64,000 nucleotides of DNA, taken from an uncultured Flavobacteriaceae bacterium. Its GTDB lineage: Bacteria; Bacteroidota; Bacteroidia; Flavobacteriales; Flavobacteriaceae. Below, in pieces: positions 1 through 7,184 of this stretch. The stretch's first letter is position 1. Each line of letters opens with the position of its first letter. The DNA lies in NCBI GenBank assembly GCA_905181615.1, contig CAJIYH010000006.1, positions 62,001-126,000 of the forward strand, given 5' to 3'. Both the position numbers and the translations under genes were made by a program. The notes under the pieces are model-generated. The model was not told where the DNA came from and made no database searches. It saw only the letters and a program-made list of their open reading frames with translations.

Positions 1-63
1 AACTAAAAAACTTAGGTGTAAAGAATAAAAAAGATTTACCGAACGAATTTAAAACCATAAAAA

Positions 64-310
64 ATGAATAAAAACACAGATTTAGGATTATTAATCCATC
101 GCATGCAGTTGGTGGATTAATGTTGTAGCTTGGTATTGCAAAATTAAATGGGGTATCCAACATTGAAGGAATGTTAATTGCAACAGGCCTACGGCATTTT
201 CAGCTTATGGCGTGTACATCACAGAAATTGTTGCACCCATTTAATTCTTATTGGGTTTAGAACACGTTTGGCTTCTGCTGTTTTTGTATATGGTGCATTG
301 TTTGCGCAAC
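64..310 (+). pseudogene. DoxX-family membrane protein remnant
   Basis: Decayed gene. Starting at the ATG at 64, the translation is a typical DoxX N-terminus (MNKNTDLGLLI), but the reading frame must be changed about three times. The pieces GGLML, GIAKLNGVSNIEGML, AYGVYITEIVAP and GFRTRLASAVFV follow in the order expected for DoxX. A TAG stands within the first transmembrane segment and a TAA follows the EIVAP segment. The last third of a normal protein (about 130 residues) is missing; homology stops near 310, where an antisense remnant of another gene begins. The assignment rests on my memory of the family. That it is dead follows directly from the stops and frameshifts, unless the assembly here is of poor quality. 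Confidence 0.75.
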
Positions 311-623
311 TGAACATCTTGCATTCCTATATCTAAAGCGTCTATTTTGTCTCGATAGGCTCCATCTACAACATCACATATTCCAAATTGTTCTCGTTTC
401 AAAAAAGACTTACGCTGCTCTATCGCTTGGGTTGTGTTTTTGATAACTGATTTTAAATCATAGAGGCGATTCCAAATTTTCCAAAGCATTCCGTTACTAC
501 TTCCGTAACAAAAATCTATATCTTGATCGTTATCGCTTCAGTCGAAGATCATGGCGGAGGTAATGTGCCAACAATTAAGCGAGTTGAGTTTTCGAGAATA
601 TAAGGATGCTTATGGAACCACAT
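311..623 (-). pseudogene. uracil-DNA-glycosylase-family remnant
   Basis: Decayed gene on the minus strand. From the ATG at 623 the translation reads HPYILENS then LIVGTLPPP, the N-terminal signature of the Bacteroidota uracil-DNA-glycosylase-like family. It then meets an in-frame TGA where the family has Arg, and a one-base shift. Reading resumes as NDQDIDFCYGSSNG, then LWKIWNRLYDLKSV, then FGICDVVDGAYR and IDALDIGMQDV. About 100 of the usual 180-200 residues remain; the C-terminal half is absent and the sequence runs into the DoxX remnant. The 82-codon open frame seen in the middle (241-489) is only the surviving central part plus read-through into antisense DoxX sequence. Confidence 0.75.
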
Positions 624-677
624 AATAGGAATTTGCACTAAAAATAGATATATTAGTTAAAAGTAAATCAACTAGTT

Positions 678-782
678 ATGGGAAAAGGAGATAAAAAAAC
701 ACGACGAGGAAAAATTAATCTTGGCACTTCTGGTGTAACACGTAACCGAAAAGACAGCAAGAAAAAACGCGCTAAATCTTAG
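678..782 (+). CDS. 30S ribosomal protein THX
   Basis: A 34-codon gene, easily missed because it is short. The product begins MGKGDKKTRRGKI and is extremely basic, ending in a Lys/Arg-rich tail. This matches the small subunit protein THX (bTHX), which binds near the 16S rRNA head and is common in Bacteroidota as a 30-45 residue protein. Its TAG stop shares the bases TTAG with the TAA stop of the convergent yaaA. It is the first intact gene to the right of the decayed locus. Identification rests on the conserved N-terminus and length. Confidence 0.88.
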   Translation: MGKGDKKTRRGKINLGTSGVTRNRKDSKKKRAKS

Positions 783-1540
783 CGAATAAAGACAGGCTGC
801 ATCTCGTTTGTTGTATACTCTTCGCTGTACTGATAACCAGCTACATCAAAATCTTGTAAATCGGATAGGCTTTGGCAGTCGTTATCCAAAACATAGCGTA
901 CCATAATTCCACGGGCTTTTTTGGCAAAGAAGGAAATTATTTTGAGCTTTCCGTTTTTAAAATCTTTGAACTGCGGAGTTACTATCGGAGCTTCTAATGC
1001 TTTGGTATCGATTGCAGCAAAATATTCGTTGCTGGCAAGGTTTACAAAAAGTTCGTCTTTCTTAAATTCTTCGTTCAACAAACTAGTAACCTTAGTTTTC
1101 CAAAAGTCAGGTAAATTTTTCTTAGTTCCTACGGGGAATTTTGTTCCCATTTCTAAACGGTAGGGTTGAATTAAATCCAAAGGTTTTAATAAACCATACA
1201 AACCCGAAAGAATGCGAAGTTGGCTTTGTAATGCCTCAATTTTTTTTGAATCAAGAGAATAAACATCAAGGCCTGTATAGACATCCCCATCAAAAGCATA
1301 AATTGCAGGGCGGGCATTTTTTGGTGTAAAAGGAAGTTCAAATGCTTGGTTGCGCTCCCAGTTTAGTTGAGATAATTTTTGGGAAATTCCCATCAAGTTG
1401 CCTAAACCAGCAACCGATTTTTTCTTTAGCAATTTATTGATGCGTTCAGATTCAGACAAAAAAACAGACTGAGATGCTTTTGAAGTTGGGAGTTCCTTTT
1501 CAAAATTCAAGGATTTGGCGGGTGAAATAATCATTTTCAT
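779..1540 (-). CDS. yaaA: Peroxide stress protein YaaA (DUF328)
   Basis: 253 residues, normal for YaaA. Conserved segments are ISPAKSL at 5-11, FDGDVYTGL at 83-91, LSGLYGLL at 111-118, QPYRLEMGT at 125-133 and FFAKKARG near the C-terminus. In E. coli YaaA lowers intracellular free iron during H2O2 stress and has been reported to bind DNA; the exact biochemical activity is not settled. It is a single-gene unit: convergent with the THX gene and with a good promoter of its own just upstream. The start ATG at 1540 gives the usual MKMIISPAK beginning. Confidence 0.95.
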   Translation of the reverse strand: MKMIISPAKSLNFEKELPTSKASQSVFLSESERINKLLKKKSVAGLGNLMGISQKLSQLNWERNQAFELPFTPKNARPAIYAFDGDVYTGLDVYSLDSKKIEALQSQLRILSGLYGLLKPLDLIQPYRLEMGTKFPVGTKKNLPDFWKTKVTSLLNEEFKKDELFVNLASNEYFAAIDTKALEAPIVTPQFKDFKNGKLKIISFFAKKARGIMVRYVLDNDCQSLSDLQDFDVAGYQYSEEYTTNEMQPVFIR

Positions 1541-1557
1541 AGTCCTACAATTTTAAT

Positions 1558-1589
1558 CTAAAGTAAGGGGCTTATTTGAAAAACACAAA
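1558..1589 (-). promoter_or_regulatory. Promoter candidate for yaaA
   Basis: On the minus strand, TTTG (1589-1586), a 20-nt spacer and TACTTTAG (1565-1558) match the Bacteroidota -33/-7 consensus with one mismatch in the -7 box. The yaaA start codon lies 17 nt downstream of the box. Confidence 0.5.
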
Positions 1590-1619
1590 TGAAATGGATT
1601 TCAACTCTTTATACCTTCA

Positions 1620-2654
1620 TTATAAATTTTTATGAACGGCGTATTGACGCCATTTTTCAAGTGCTAATTCCATGTCGTTTGGAATTTCAGAATCGAACTG
1701 CATCCACTTTCCAGTAACAGGGTGTTCAAAACCAAGAGTCTTTGCATGCAACGCCTGACGGGGTATTAACTTAAAACAATTGTCAACAAATTGCTTGTAT
1801 TTTGTAAAACTCGTCCCTTTAAGAATCGAATCACCACCATACCGTTCGTCGTTAAATAAGGTATGTCCAATGTGTTTCATATGTGCACGAATTTGGTGTG
1901 TTCGTCCCGTTTCTAATTGACATTCCAGAAAGGTCACATAACCCAAACGCTCCAATACTTTGTAATGAGTAACCGCGTTTTTTCCAGCTTCTCCCTCTTC
2001 AAATACGGTCATCTGTAAACGGTTTCTAGGGTGACGCCCAATGTTACCTTCTACAGTGCCACTATCGGCTTTTACGTCTCCCCATACCAAAGCATAGTAT
2101 TTGCGTTCTGATGTTTTATCAAAAAACTGCTTAGACAAATGCGTCATTGCAGTTTCGGTTTTGGCAACTACCAACAAGCCCGAAGTGTCTTTATCTATAC
2201 GATGAACCAAACCTGGTCTTTGTTGATCATTTTGAGGTAAATTATCAAAATGAAACATTAAAGCATTTATTAATGTACCTGAATAATTACCGTGTCCAGG
2301 ATGAACAACCATTCCGGCTGCTTTGTTTACGATGATTAAACTATCGTCTTCATAAACCACATCAACAGGCAAATCTTCTGCTACCAATAAATTTTCGTGT
2401 GGTGGATGACCAAAAAGTACACGAACAGTGTCGCCGCCCTTGACTTTATAGCTGGATTTCACAACCTCATTATTGACAAAAATACTGCCCTCTTTAGCTG
2501 CATTTTGAATTTTATTACGGGTTGCATTTTCTACTCGATTCATCAAGTATTTATCCACTCGAAGTGGCTCTTGTCCTGGATCTGCAGTAAAAGAAAAGTG
2601 TTCGTGTAACACCTGTTCTCCTTGAAATTCAGGCTCTAAATTATCGTTTTCCAT
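1620..2654 (-). CDS. rluD: RluA-family 23S rRNA pseudouridine synthase (RluD-like)
   Basis: 344 residues. An N-terminal S4 RNA-binding domain (about 31-85, starting LRVDKYL) is followed by the RluA catalytic domain. The active-site motif HRIDKDTSG is at 151-159, with the catalytic Asp at about 154; ETGRTHQIRAH follows further on. RluD-type enzymes modify uridines 1911/1915/1917 of 23S rRNA helix 69. RluC and RluA paralogues share this architecture, so the target site is inferred. The gene overlaps the upstream PASTA gene by 14 nt, so the two are co-transcribed and probably translationally coupled. Confidence 0.9.
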   Translation of the reverse strand: MENDNLEPEFQGEQVLHEHFSFTADPGQEPLRVDKYLMNRVENATRNKIQNAAKEGSIFVNNEVVKSSYKVKGGDTVRVLFGHPPHENLLVAEDLPVDVVYEDDSLIIVNKAAGMVVHPGHGNYSGTLINALMFHFDNLPQNDQQRPGLVHRIDKDTSGLLVVAKTETAMTHLSKQFFDKTSERKYYALVWGDVKADSGTVEGNIGRHPRNRLQMTVFEEGEAGKNAVTHYKVLERLGYVTFLECQLETGRTHQIRAHMKHIGHTLFNDERYGGDSILKGTSFTKYKQFVDNCFKLIPRQALHAKTLGFEHPVTGKWMQFDSEIPNDMELALEKWRQYAVHKNL

Positions 2655-3192
2655 TTCCTAAGACTAAGCCTATTTTTGAAGTTTTAGGGAGGACAATTCC
2701 GGGCTCAATTTTATTTCCTTGATAACGGATTTCGAGAACCATATCCTTTCCTATATTGTCGCGGTAGCTGATTTCTCCCAATTGAAATCCTACTGCCGTA
2801 AGACGGGTTTCTGCATTACGCTTGGTAATTTGAATTACATTGGGAACGCTCAACTTTCGATAGCCCGATGGATTTACAGTTAAATATATTTTTCTTCCTT
2901 TTTTTACATCTGAACCAGCTGTTGGATGTTGTTCAATTACAGAAAAAGGTGGGTATTCAGGATTAAATTTAGCAGAATCTAAAACTTGGAAACGCAATTC
3001 TTTTTGTTCTAAAACAGAGGCAACAAAAACTAAGTCAAGTGTCTCTAAGTCAGGAACTTGAATGTGATTACCGTGCTGGGTGTAAAGATTTAAAGCCCCA
3101 AAACAAAAGCCTAAGAAAAGCACAAAAAAGAGACTTGCCTTAAAAAACGTTTTTAAAAAAACTTTGCTTAATAAGAAGCGTAAAAAAATCAT
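2641..3192 (-). CDS. Membrane-anchored PASTA-domain protein
   Basis: 183 residues. There is one N-terminal transmembrane helix (about 13-35) after a short basic stretch, then two PASTA repeats (about 44-110 and 112-180). Short PASTA proteins of this kind lie next to rluD in many Flavobacteriia. PASTA repeats in other bacteria bind muropeptides or lipid II when attached to Ser/Thr kinases or PBPs; here no kinase or transpeptidase domain is present. A cell-wall-sensing role is therefore only an inference, strengthened slightly by the divergent neighbour ddl, a peptidoglycan precursor enzyme. A weak -7-like box (TATCTTTA) lies upstream of the start. Confidence 0.85.
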   Translation of the reverse strand: MIFLRFLLSKVFLKTFFKASLFFVLFLGFCFGALNLYTQHGNHIQVPDLETLDLVFVASVLEQKELRFQVLDSAKFNPEYPPFSVIEQHPTAGSDVKKGRKIYLTVNPSGYRKLSVPNVIQITKRNAETRLTAVGFQLGEISYRDNIGKDMVLEIRYQGNKIEPGIVLPKTSKIGLVLGNGKR

Positions 3193-3233
3193 TTTGTTTT
3201 AGTTCTGGCGTAAAGATAATAAATCCCACTTGT

Positions 3234-3261
3234 TTTGAACGCTGGAAAACAATTACCTTTA
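3234..3261 (+). promoter_or_regulatory. Promoter candidate for ddl
   Basis: TTTG at 3234-3237, a 16-nt spacer and TACCTTTA at 3254-3261 (one mismatch to TAnnTTTG). The box lies upstream of the ATG at 3313 but inside the longer open frame, which supports the shorter start chosen for ddl. Confidence 0.45.
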
Positions 3262-3312
3262 CGTAAGTATGTTATTAAGTTCTTATTTTTGAATTTTATA
3301 AAAAATAAACAA

Positions 3313-4302
3313 ATGAATACAGTTGTTGGCGTCGCATGGGGAGGGTTTACCTCAGAACACGATATCTCAAAAAAAAGTGGTAGTACGGTTTTTAATGCAT
3401 TAAAAAGTAGTCCTCATCAGGTTTATAAAATTCATATTTCAAAAAATGATTGGTATGTAACCGATGATCTAGAAAATAAATACGCGTTAAATAAAGCGGA
3501 TTTTTCTTTTATAAAAGAAAACCAAAAGCTAACCTTTGAAGTCATCATCAATATGATTCATGGGGCACCCGGAGAAAGTGGACAGCTTGCTGCCCTACTC
3601 GAGCTTTTACAAATCCCTCAAAGCAGTTGTTCTAGTTATACCGCAGCATTAACTTATAACAAAAGAGATTTTTTAGCAGTTGCGCGTTCTCTTAACATAC
3701 CTACAGCTCGATTTTTTACCTTAGATCAAGGCGATGTTTACAGTCTTGAAGCAATTGAAACAGCATTAGGCTTTCCCTGTTTTGTAAAAGCAAATAGAGC
3801 AGGAAGTAGTTTTGGAATTTATAAGGTATACAAAAAAGAAGATTTAAAATCAGCCATAGAAAAAGCATTCGAAGAAGACACACAAATTTTAATTGAAGCA
3901 GCGCTTGAAGGAAGAGAAGTAAGTGTTGGGGTTTTGAAATGGAAAAACGAAATTAAAGTTTTACCCATAACAGAAATAATCAGTGAAAATGACTTCTTTG
4001 ATTACGAAGCAAAATACGAAGGGAAATCTCAAGAAATAACCCCAGCTCAAATCCCTGAGGCTTGGACCGAAGCAGTTACTGTTTTATCAAAAGAAATCTA
4101 TCAAAAAATAGGTCTTGAAGGGATTACTCGCAGCGAGTTTATTTTCGAAAATAATATTCCCCACTTACTAGAAATCAATTCCATTCCCGGAATGACCTTA
4201 GAAAGTATAGTGCCGCAGCAGCTCGAACGTGATGGTATTTCAATGCTTGATCTCCTTGAAGAGCTTATCGCAGAAGCTCTAAGAAAAAAAGAATATCTTT
4301 AG
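3313..4302 (+). CDS. ddl: D-alanine--D-alanine ligase
   Basis: 329 residues from the ATG at 3313. The frame is open upstream to 3235, but the extra 26 residues precede the conserved start and overlap the likely promoter. ATP-grasp ligase making D-Ala-D-Ala for peptidoglycan in the cytoplasm. Visible motifs: GGFTSEHDIS near the N-terminus, HGAPGE at 83-88, the ATP-binding FVKANRAGSS at about 157-166, FDYEAKY at 229-235 and the Mg-binding EINSIPGMT at 287-295. It is followed 26 nt later by coaD. Length and all motif blocks are normal. Confidence 0.95.
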   Translation: MNTVVGVAWGGFTSEHDISKKSGSTVFNALKSSPHQVYKIHISKNDWYVTDDLENKYALNKADFSFIKENQKLTFEVIINMIHGAPGESGQLAALLELLQIPQSSCSSYTAALTYNKRDFLAVARSLNIPTARFFTLDQGDVYSLEAIETALGFPCFVKANRAGSSFGIYKVYKKEDLKSAIEKAFEEDTQILIEAALEGREVSVGVLKWKNEIKVLPITEIISENDFFDYEAKYEGKSQEITPAQIPEAWTEAVTVLSKEIYQKIGLEGITRSEFIFENNIPHLLEINSIPGMTLESIVPQQLERDGISMLDLLEELIAEALRKKEYL

Positions 4303-4328
4303 TCTAACAAAACAAAAGGAGTTAACCG

Positions 4329-4784
4329 ATGAAAAAAGCAATTTTTCCTGGCTCATTCGACCCAATTACAAACGGACATATTGACATCATTAAGCGTGCA
4401 TTACCGCTTTTCGATGAAATTGTAATTGCTATCGGAGTGAATTCAAACAAAAAATATATGTTTTCAATAGATGAACGCACAAAGTTTATTGAAAAAACTT
4501 TTGAGAATGAAAAGAAAATAAGTGTCAAAACGTATGAAGGTCTTACCGTAAATTTTTGTGAAAGAATTAATGCGTCCTTTATATTAAGAGGGCTCAGAAA
4601 CCCTGCCGACTTTGAATTTGAAAAAGCCATTGCACACACCAATAGAAGTTTATCTGATATTGAAACTGTTTTCCTTTTAACCTCAACAGAAACCTCGTTT
4701 ATTAGCAGCAGTATTGTTCGGGAAGTAATTCAAAATCATGGAAATTATTCAAACTTAGTACCCGAAGCTGTTATAAGTTCTTAG
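4329..4784 (+). CDS. coaD: Phosphopantetheine adenylyltransferase
   Basis: 151 residues, the usual size. Transfers AMP from ATP to 4'-phosphopantetheine, the penultimate step of CoA synthesis. The nucleotidyltransferase motif GSFDPITNGH is at 8-17, LRGLRNPADFEFE at 86-98 and ISSSIVRE at 125-132, the last being the nucleotide-binding signature of the family. Its stop overlaps the stop of the convergent Nudix gene by the tetranucleotide TTAG. Confidence 0.97.
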   Translation: MKKAIFPGSFDPITNGHIDIIKRALPLFDEIVIAIGVNSNKKYMFSIDERTKFIEKTFENEKKISVKTYEGLTVNFCERINASFILRGLRNPADFEFEKAIAHTNRSLSDIETVFLLTSTETSFISSSIVREVIQNHGNYSNLVPEAVISS

Positions 4785-5374
4785 AGTGACTGATAAACTT
4801 GCTTGATGTTCTCGTAAGCATTTTGAAATTTTGACGGTATTTCATCCTCAAAAACCCATACCGCTTCTTCAATTCCCTCATCAGTTTGTGGAATTAACTT
4901 TACTTGAGAAGATGTTTTCATTTCAAACCAGTAGGTTTTTTTGAGTCTATACTTTCCGTTTCTAGAGAATATATGATAAGTTTCGATAAGTGGTCTTAGA
5001 ATCTCTAACCCGTCTACCCCTGTCTCCTCTTCTACTTCTCGAATTGCAGCTACACGAACCTGTTCGTGTCTTTCTATCCTTCCTTTAGGTAAATCCCATT
5101 TATTGTTTCGGTATATAAAAAGTAGGCGTTGATCTTGATGGCGAACTAAACCACCTGCAGCTTTTACGACAGGGAAATATTTGAGAAAATGCTTCCAAAG
5201 TTTATCTTCAGATTTGTGATATAAATACAGGCAATCTGTTTTTTTCGACTTTAGCACCTTTAAAATGTTTTCTACAGATGAAAATTTAATATATAAAACA
5301 GGAGCCTGTTCCGTTTGATTACGGAATTCAGTTGTTAAGAAAATTGGTTTTTTATTAAAAAATACTTTATACAT
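4781..5374 (-). CDS. Nudix hydrolase
   Basis: 197 residues from the ATG at 5374. The frame stays open to 5422, but that would run into pyrE on the opposite strand and past a -7 promoter box. The complete Nudix box GX5EX7REVEEETGV is at about 98-120, with the preceding AAGGLV strand. About 70 N-terminal residues ahead of the Nudix domain are not a domain I recognise. Substrate unknown; Nudix enzymes cleave nucleoside diphosphates linked to another moiety. It is divergent from pyrE with start codons only 6 nt apart, a head-to-head arrangement. Confidence 0.85.
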   Translation of the reverse strand: MYKVFFNKKPIFLTTEFRNQTEQAPVLYIKFSSVENILKVLKSKKTDCLYLYHKSEDKLWKHFLKYFPVVKAAGGLVRHQDQRLLFIYRNNKWDLPKGRIERHEQVRVAAIREVEEETGVDGLEILRPLIETYHIFSRNGKYRLKKTYWFEMKTSSQVKLIPQTDEGIEEAVWVFEDEIPSKFQNAYENIKQVYQSL

Positions 5375-5377
5375 TTG
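5370..5377 (+). promoter_or_regulatory. -7 box ahead of pyrE
   Basis: TACATTTG, a perfect TAnnTTTG match, ends 3 nt before the pyrE ATG at 5381. There is no clear -33 element at the normal spacing (TTGG lies 22 nt upstream). If used, it would give a leaderless or nearly leaderless pyrE mRNA. It also overlaps the start codon of the divergent Nudix gene. Confidence 0.4.
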
Positions 5378-5380
5378 CGT

Positions 5381-6022
5381 ATGATTTACAATGAAAAAAT
5401 TGCTTTTGAAACAGCAGCTCATCTATTACAAATTAATGCAATAAAATTGGAACCAAAAAATCCATTTACTTGGGCTAGTGGTTGGAAGTCTCCAATATAT
5501 TGCGACAACAGACTTGCGCTCTCTTTTCCAGAGGTTCGCACCTACTTAACTAATGCTATTGCTCAGCAAGTTACAGTAATTTATGGTACTGATGTTACCA
5601 TTGCTGGAGTTGCTACTGGAGCTATTGGCATTGGTGCCTTAGTTGCTCAGAAATTAAATTTATCTTTTGTTTATGTTCGCCCAGAACCAAAAAAACATGG
5701 AAGACAAAATCAAATTGAAGGTGTGGTTCAAGATGGACAAGCAGTAGTTGTCATCGAAGATCTAATCAGTACGGGTATGAGTAGTCTAAATGCAGTAACT
5801 GCAATTAAAGCTGCAGGAATTGAAGTACTTGGAATGATTGCTTTGTTTTCTTATGGATTTGAAATTGCTGAAAGTAATTTTAAAGATGCAGCAGTAGAGC
5901 TCTACACATTAAGTGATTATAATCATTTAATTAAGCATGCTACCGCAACGGAAACTATTAAAAAAGAACAAAAAGAAACGTTGGTTAATTGGAGAAAAAG
6001 CCCCTCAACTTGGAAGCCTTAG
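5381..6022 (+). CDS. pyrE: Orotate phosphoribosyltransferase
   Basis: 213 residues. Joins orotate and PRPP to give OMP in pyrimidine synthesis. The PRPP-binding motif VVVIEDLISTGMS is at about 122-134, and the catalytic-loop region KKHGRQNQIEG at 104-114. The ATG at 5381 gives the normal beginning; a TTG two codons upstream is less likely. The gene converges on birA, sharing a TTAG stop overlap. No other pyr gene is nearby. Confidence 0.96.
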   Translation: MIYNEKIAFETAAHLLQINAIKLEPKNPFTWASGWKSPIYCDNRLALSFPEVRTYLTNAIAQQVTVIYGTDVTIAGVATGAIGIGALVAQKLNLSFVYVRPEPKKHGRQNQIEGVVQDGQAVVVIEDLISTGMSSLNAVTAIKAAGIEVLGMIALFSYGFEIAESNFKDAAVELYTLSDYNHLIKHATATETIKKEQKETLVNWRKSPSTWKP

Positions 6023-6753
6023 TTTTTAAGCTGAATTGATTTTAGGTCAAACTCTACAAGTTTAAAATCTTCTAATTGAACTTTCAATAAACCATTGGGA
6101 GTAACGCCTCTAATAATTCCCGAAAACAGTTCACCATTAGCCTCAAAAGTACTGGCTATATTTAAGCGGTATAACGATTCCTCGTAAAGTTTTAAAATGT
6201 ATTCTTCAGGTTGATCTATGAGTTTTAGTTTTTGATTTAAAAAAGTTAAGCATACATTCAAGACTTCATCAAGATCAAAATTTTTGTTTGAAATTTGAAA
6301 CATAGAAGCTGCATTTGGTAGCTTTTCAAAAGCTTCTTGATTAACATTGAGTCCAATTCCGATGATGCTGGCGTTAAGTGACGAACCTTTAAATATATTT
6401 TCTAGCAACAAACCACATATTTTTTTATTCTCTGACATAATGTCGTTAGGCCATTTTACATATATTTTGGGAATTTTAAATGATTGCAATGCAGCTTGAA
6501 TAGCCAGCGACACAAGACAGCTTATTAAAAATGGATTTTTAAGTGATACATCCCCAAACTCCCTGTATAAACTTAGGGTTAGGTTTTTCCCGGGGGCTGA
6601 ATTCCACACAGAATTGTGCTGCCCTCTACCCTTTAGTTGCGCATTTGCAAACAAAACATCTCCGTCGGAACAGTTGTTTGACAAATATCGCTCCCTCATT
6701 AAGGAATTTGTCGAGTCGGTGGCATCAATTTTGATTAGTTTAAAATATGACAT
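6019..6753 (-). CDS. birA: Biotin--[acetyl-CoA-carboxylase] ligase
   Basis: 244 residues. Attaches biotin to the carboxyl-carrier protein through biotinyl-AMP. TDSTNS at 12-17, GRGQHNSVW at 42-50 (the biotin/AMP loop), KWPNDI at 100-105 and KICGLLLE at 111-118. There is no N-terminal helix-turn-helix, so this is the catalytic-only form and cannot be the DNA-binding repressor known from E. coli BirA. Divergent from rsfS. Confidence 0.95.
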   Translation of the reverse strand: MSYFKLIKIDATDSTNSLMRERYLSNNCSDGDVLFANAQLKGRGQHNSVWNSAPGKNLTLSLYREFGDVSLKNPFLISCLVSLAIQAALQSFKIPKIYVKWPNDIMSENKKICGLLLENIFKGSSLNASIIGIGLNVNQEAFEKLPNAASMFQISNKNFDLDEVLNVCLTFLNQKLKLIDQPEEYILKLYEESLYRLNIASTFEANGELFSGIIRGVTPNGLLKVQLEDFKLVEFDLKSIQLKN

Positions 6754-6784
6754 TTTAATTAGCTAGTGTTTCCCTAGAATATAA

Positions 6785-6792
6785 TAAATTTG
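6785..6792 (+). promoter_or_regulatory. -7 box for the rsfS-ftsH operon
   Basis: TAAATTTG, a perfect match to TAnnTTTG, ends 18 nt before the rsfS ATG at 6811. No convincing -33 element. The box overlaps an upstream in-frame TTG, which makes the ATG the better start. Confidence 0.5.
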
Positions 6793-6810
6793 TACCAAAG
6801 AAAAAAATTA

Positions 6811-7173
6811 ATGACAAAAGCTTCCAATAGTGCAGATAACCTTATCGCACAAATCATTTTAGGTGTAGATGAAGTTAAAGGCCTAGAAGTAAAACTTCTT
6901 GATTTAAGAAATATCGAAAATACAGTTTGTGATTACTTTATTGTTTGTACCGGAACATCAAACACCCATGTTTCTGCAATATCAGGCTCAATTCAAAAAA
7001 CTGTAAGTAAAGCAATCCACGAAAAACCGTTCCATACAGAAGGACTGGATAATGCAGAATGGGTATTAATGGATTATATAGATATTGTAGTCCACGTGTT
7101 TCAAAGAGAAGTTAGAGAACATTACAATATTGAAGAGCTTTGGGGAGATGCAGAAATCACCCTAATCGCCTAA
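6811..7173 (+). CDS. rsfS: Ribosomal silencing factor RsfS
   Basis: 120 residues from the ATG at 6811. RsfS (Iojap/YbeB/DUF143) binds L14 on the 50S subunit and blocks subunit joining under starvation. Typical segments are LDLRNIENTVCDYFIVCTG, EGLDNAEWVLMDYIDIVVH and the C-terminal YNIEELWGDA. It is followed after 11 nt by ftsH; the rsfS-ftsH-LUD-cdsA-psd order recurs in Flavobacteriia. Confidence 0.96.
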   Translation: MTKASNSADNLIAQIILGVDEVKGLEVKLLDLRNIENTVCDYFIVCTGTSNTHVSAISGSIQKTVSKAIHEKPFHTEGLDNAEWVLMDYIDIVVHVFQREVREHYNIEELWGDAEITLIA

Positions 7174-7184
7174 AAAAATAAAAA

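Noticed and set aside
241-489. 82-codon open frame on the minus strand as an intact gene
   Set aside because: Its first part is the middle of the decayed glycosylase-like gene, and its end is antisense to the DoxX remnant; it has no proper start or complete domain.
3235-3312. 26-residue N-terminal extension of Ddl
   Set aside because: It starts within the promoter-like element, is not conserved in the family, and the ATG at 3313 gives the standard beginning.
4322-4642. 106-codon open frame antisense to coaD
   Set aside because: Fully within coaD, whose motifs are all in the + frame; no domain in the antisense translation.
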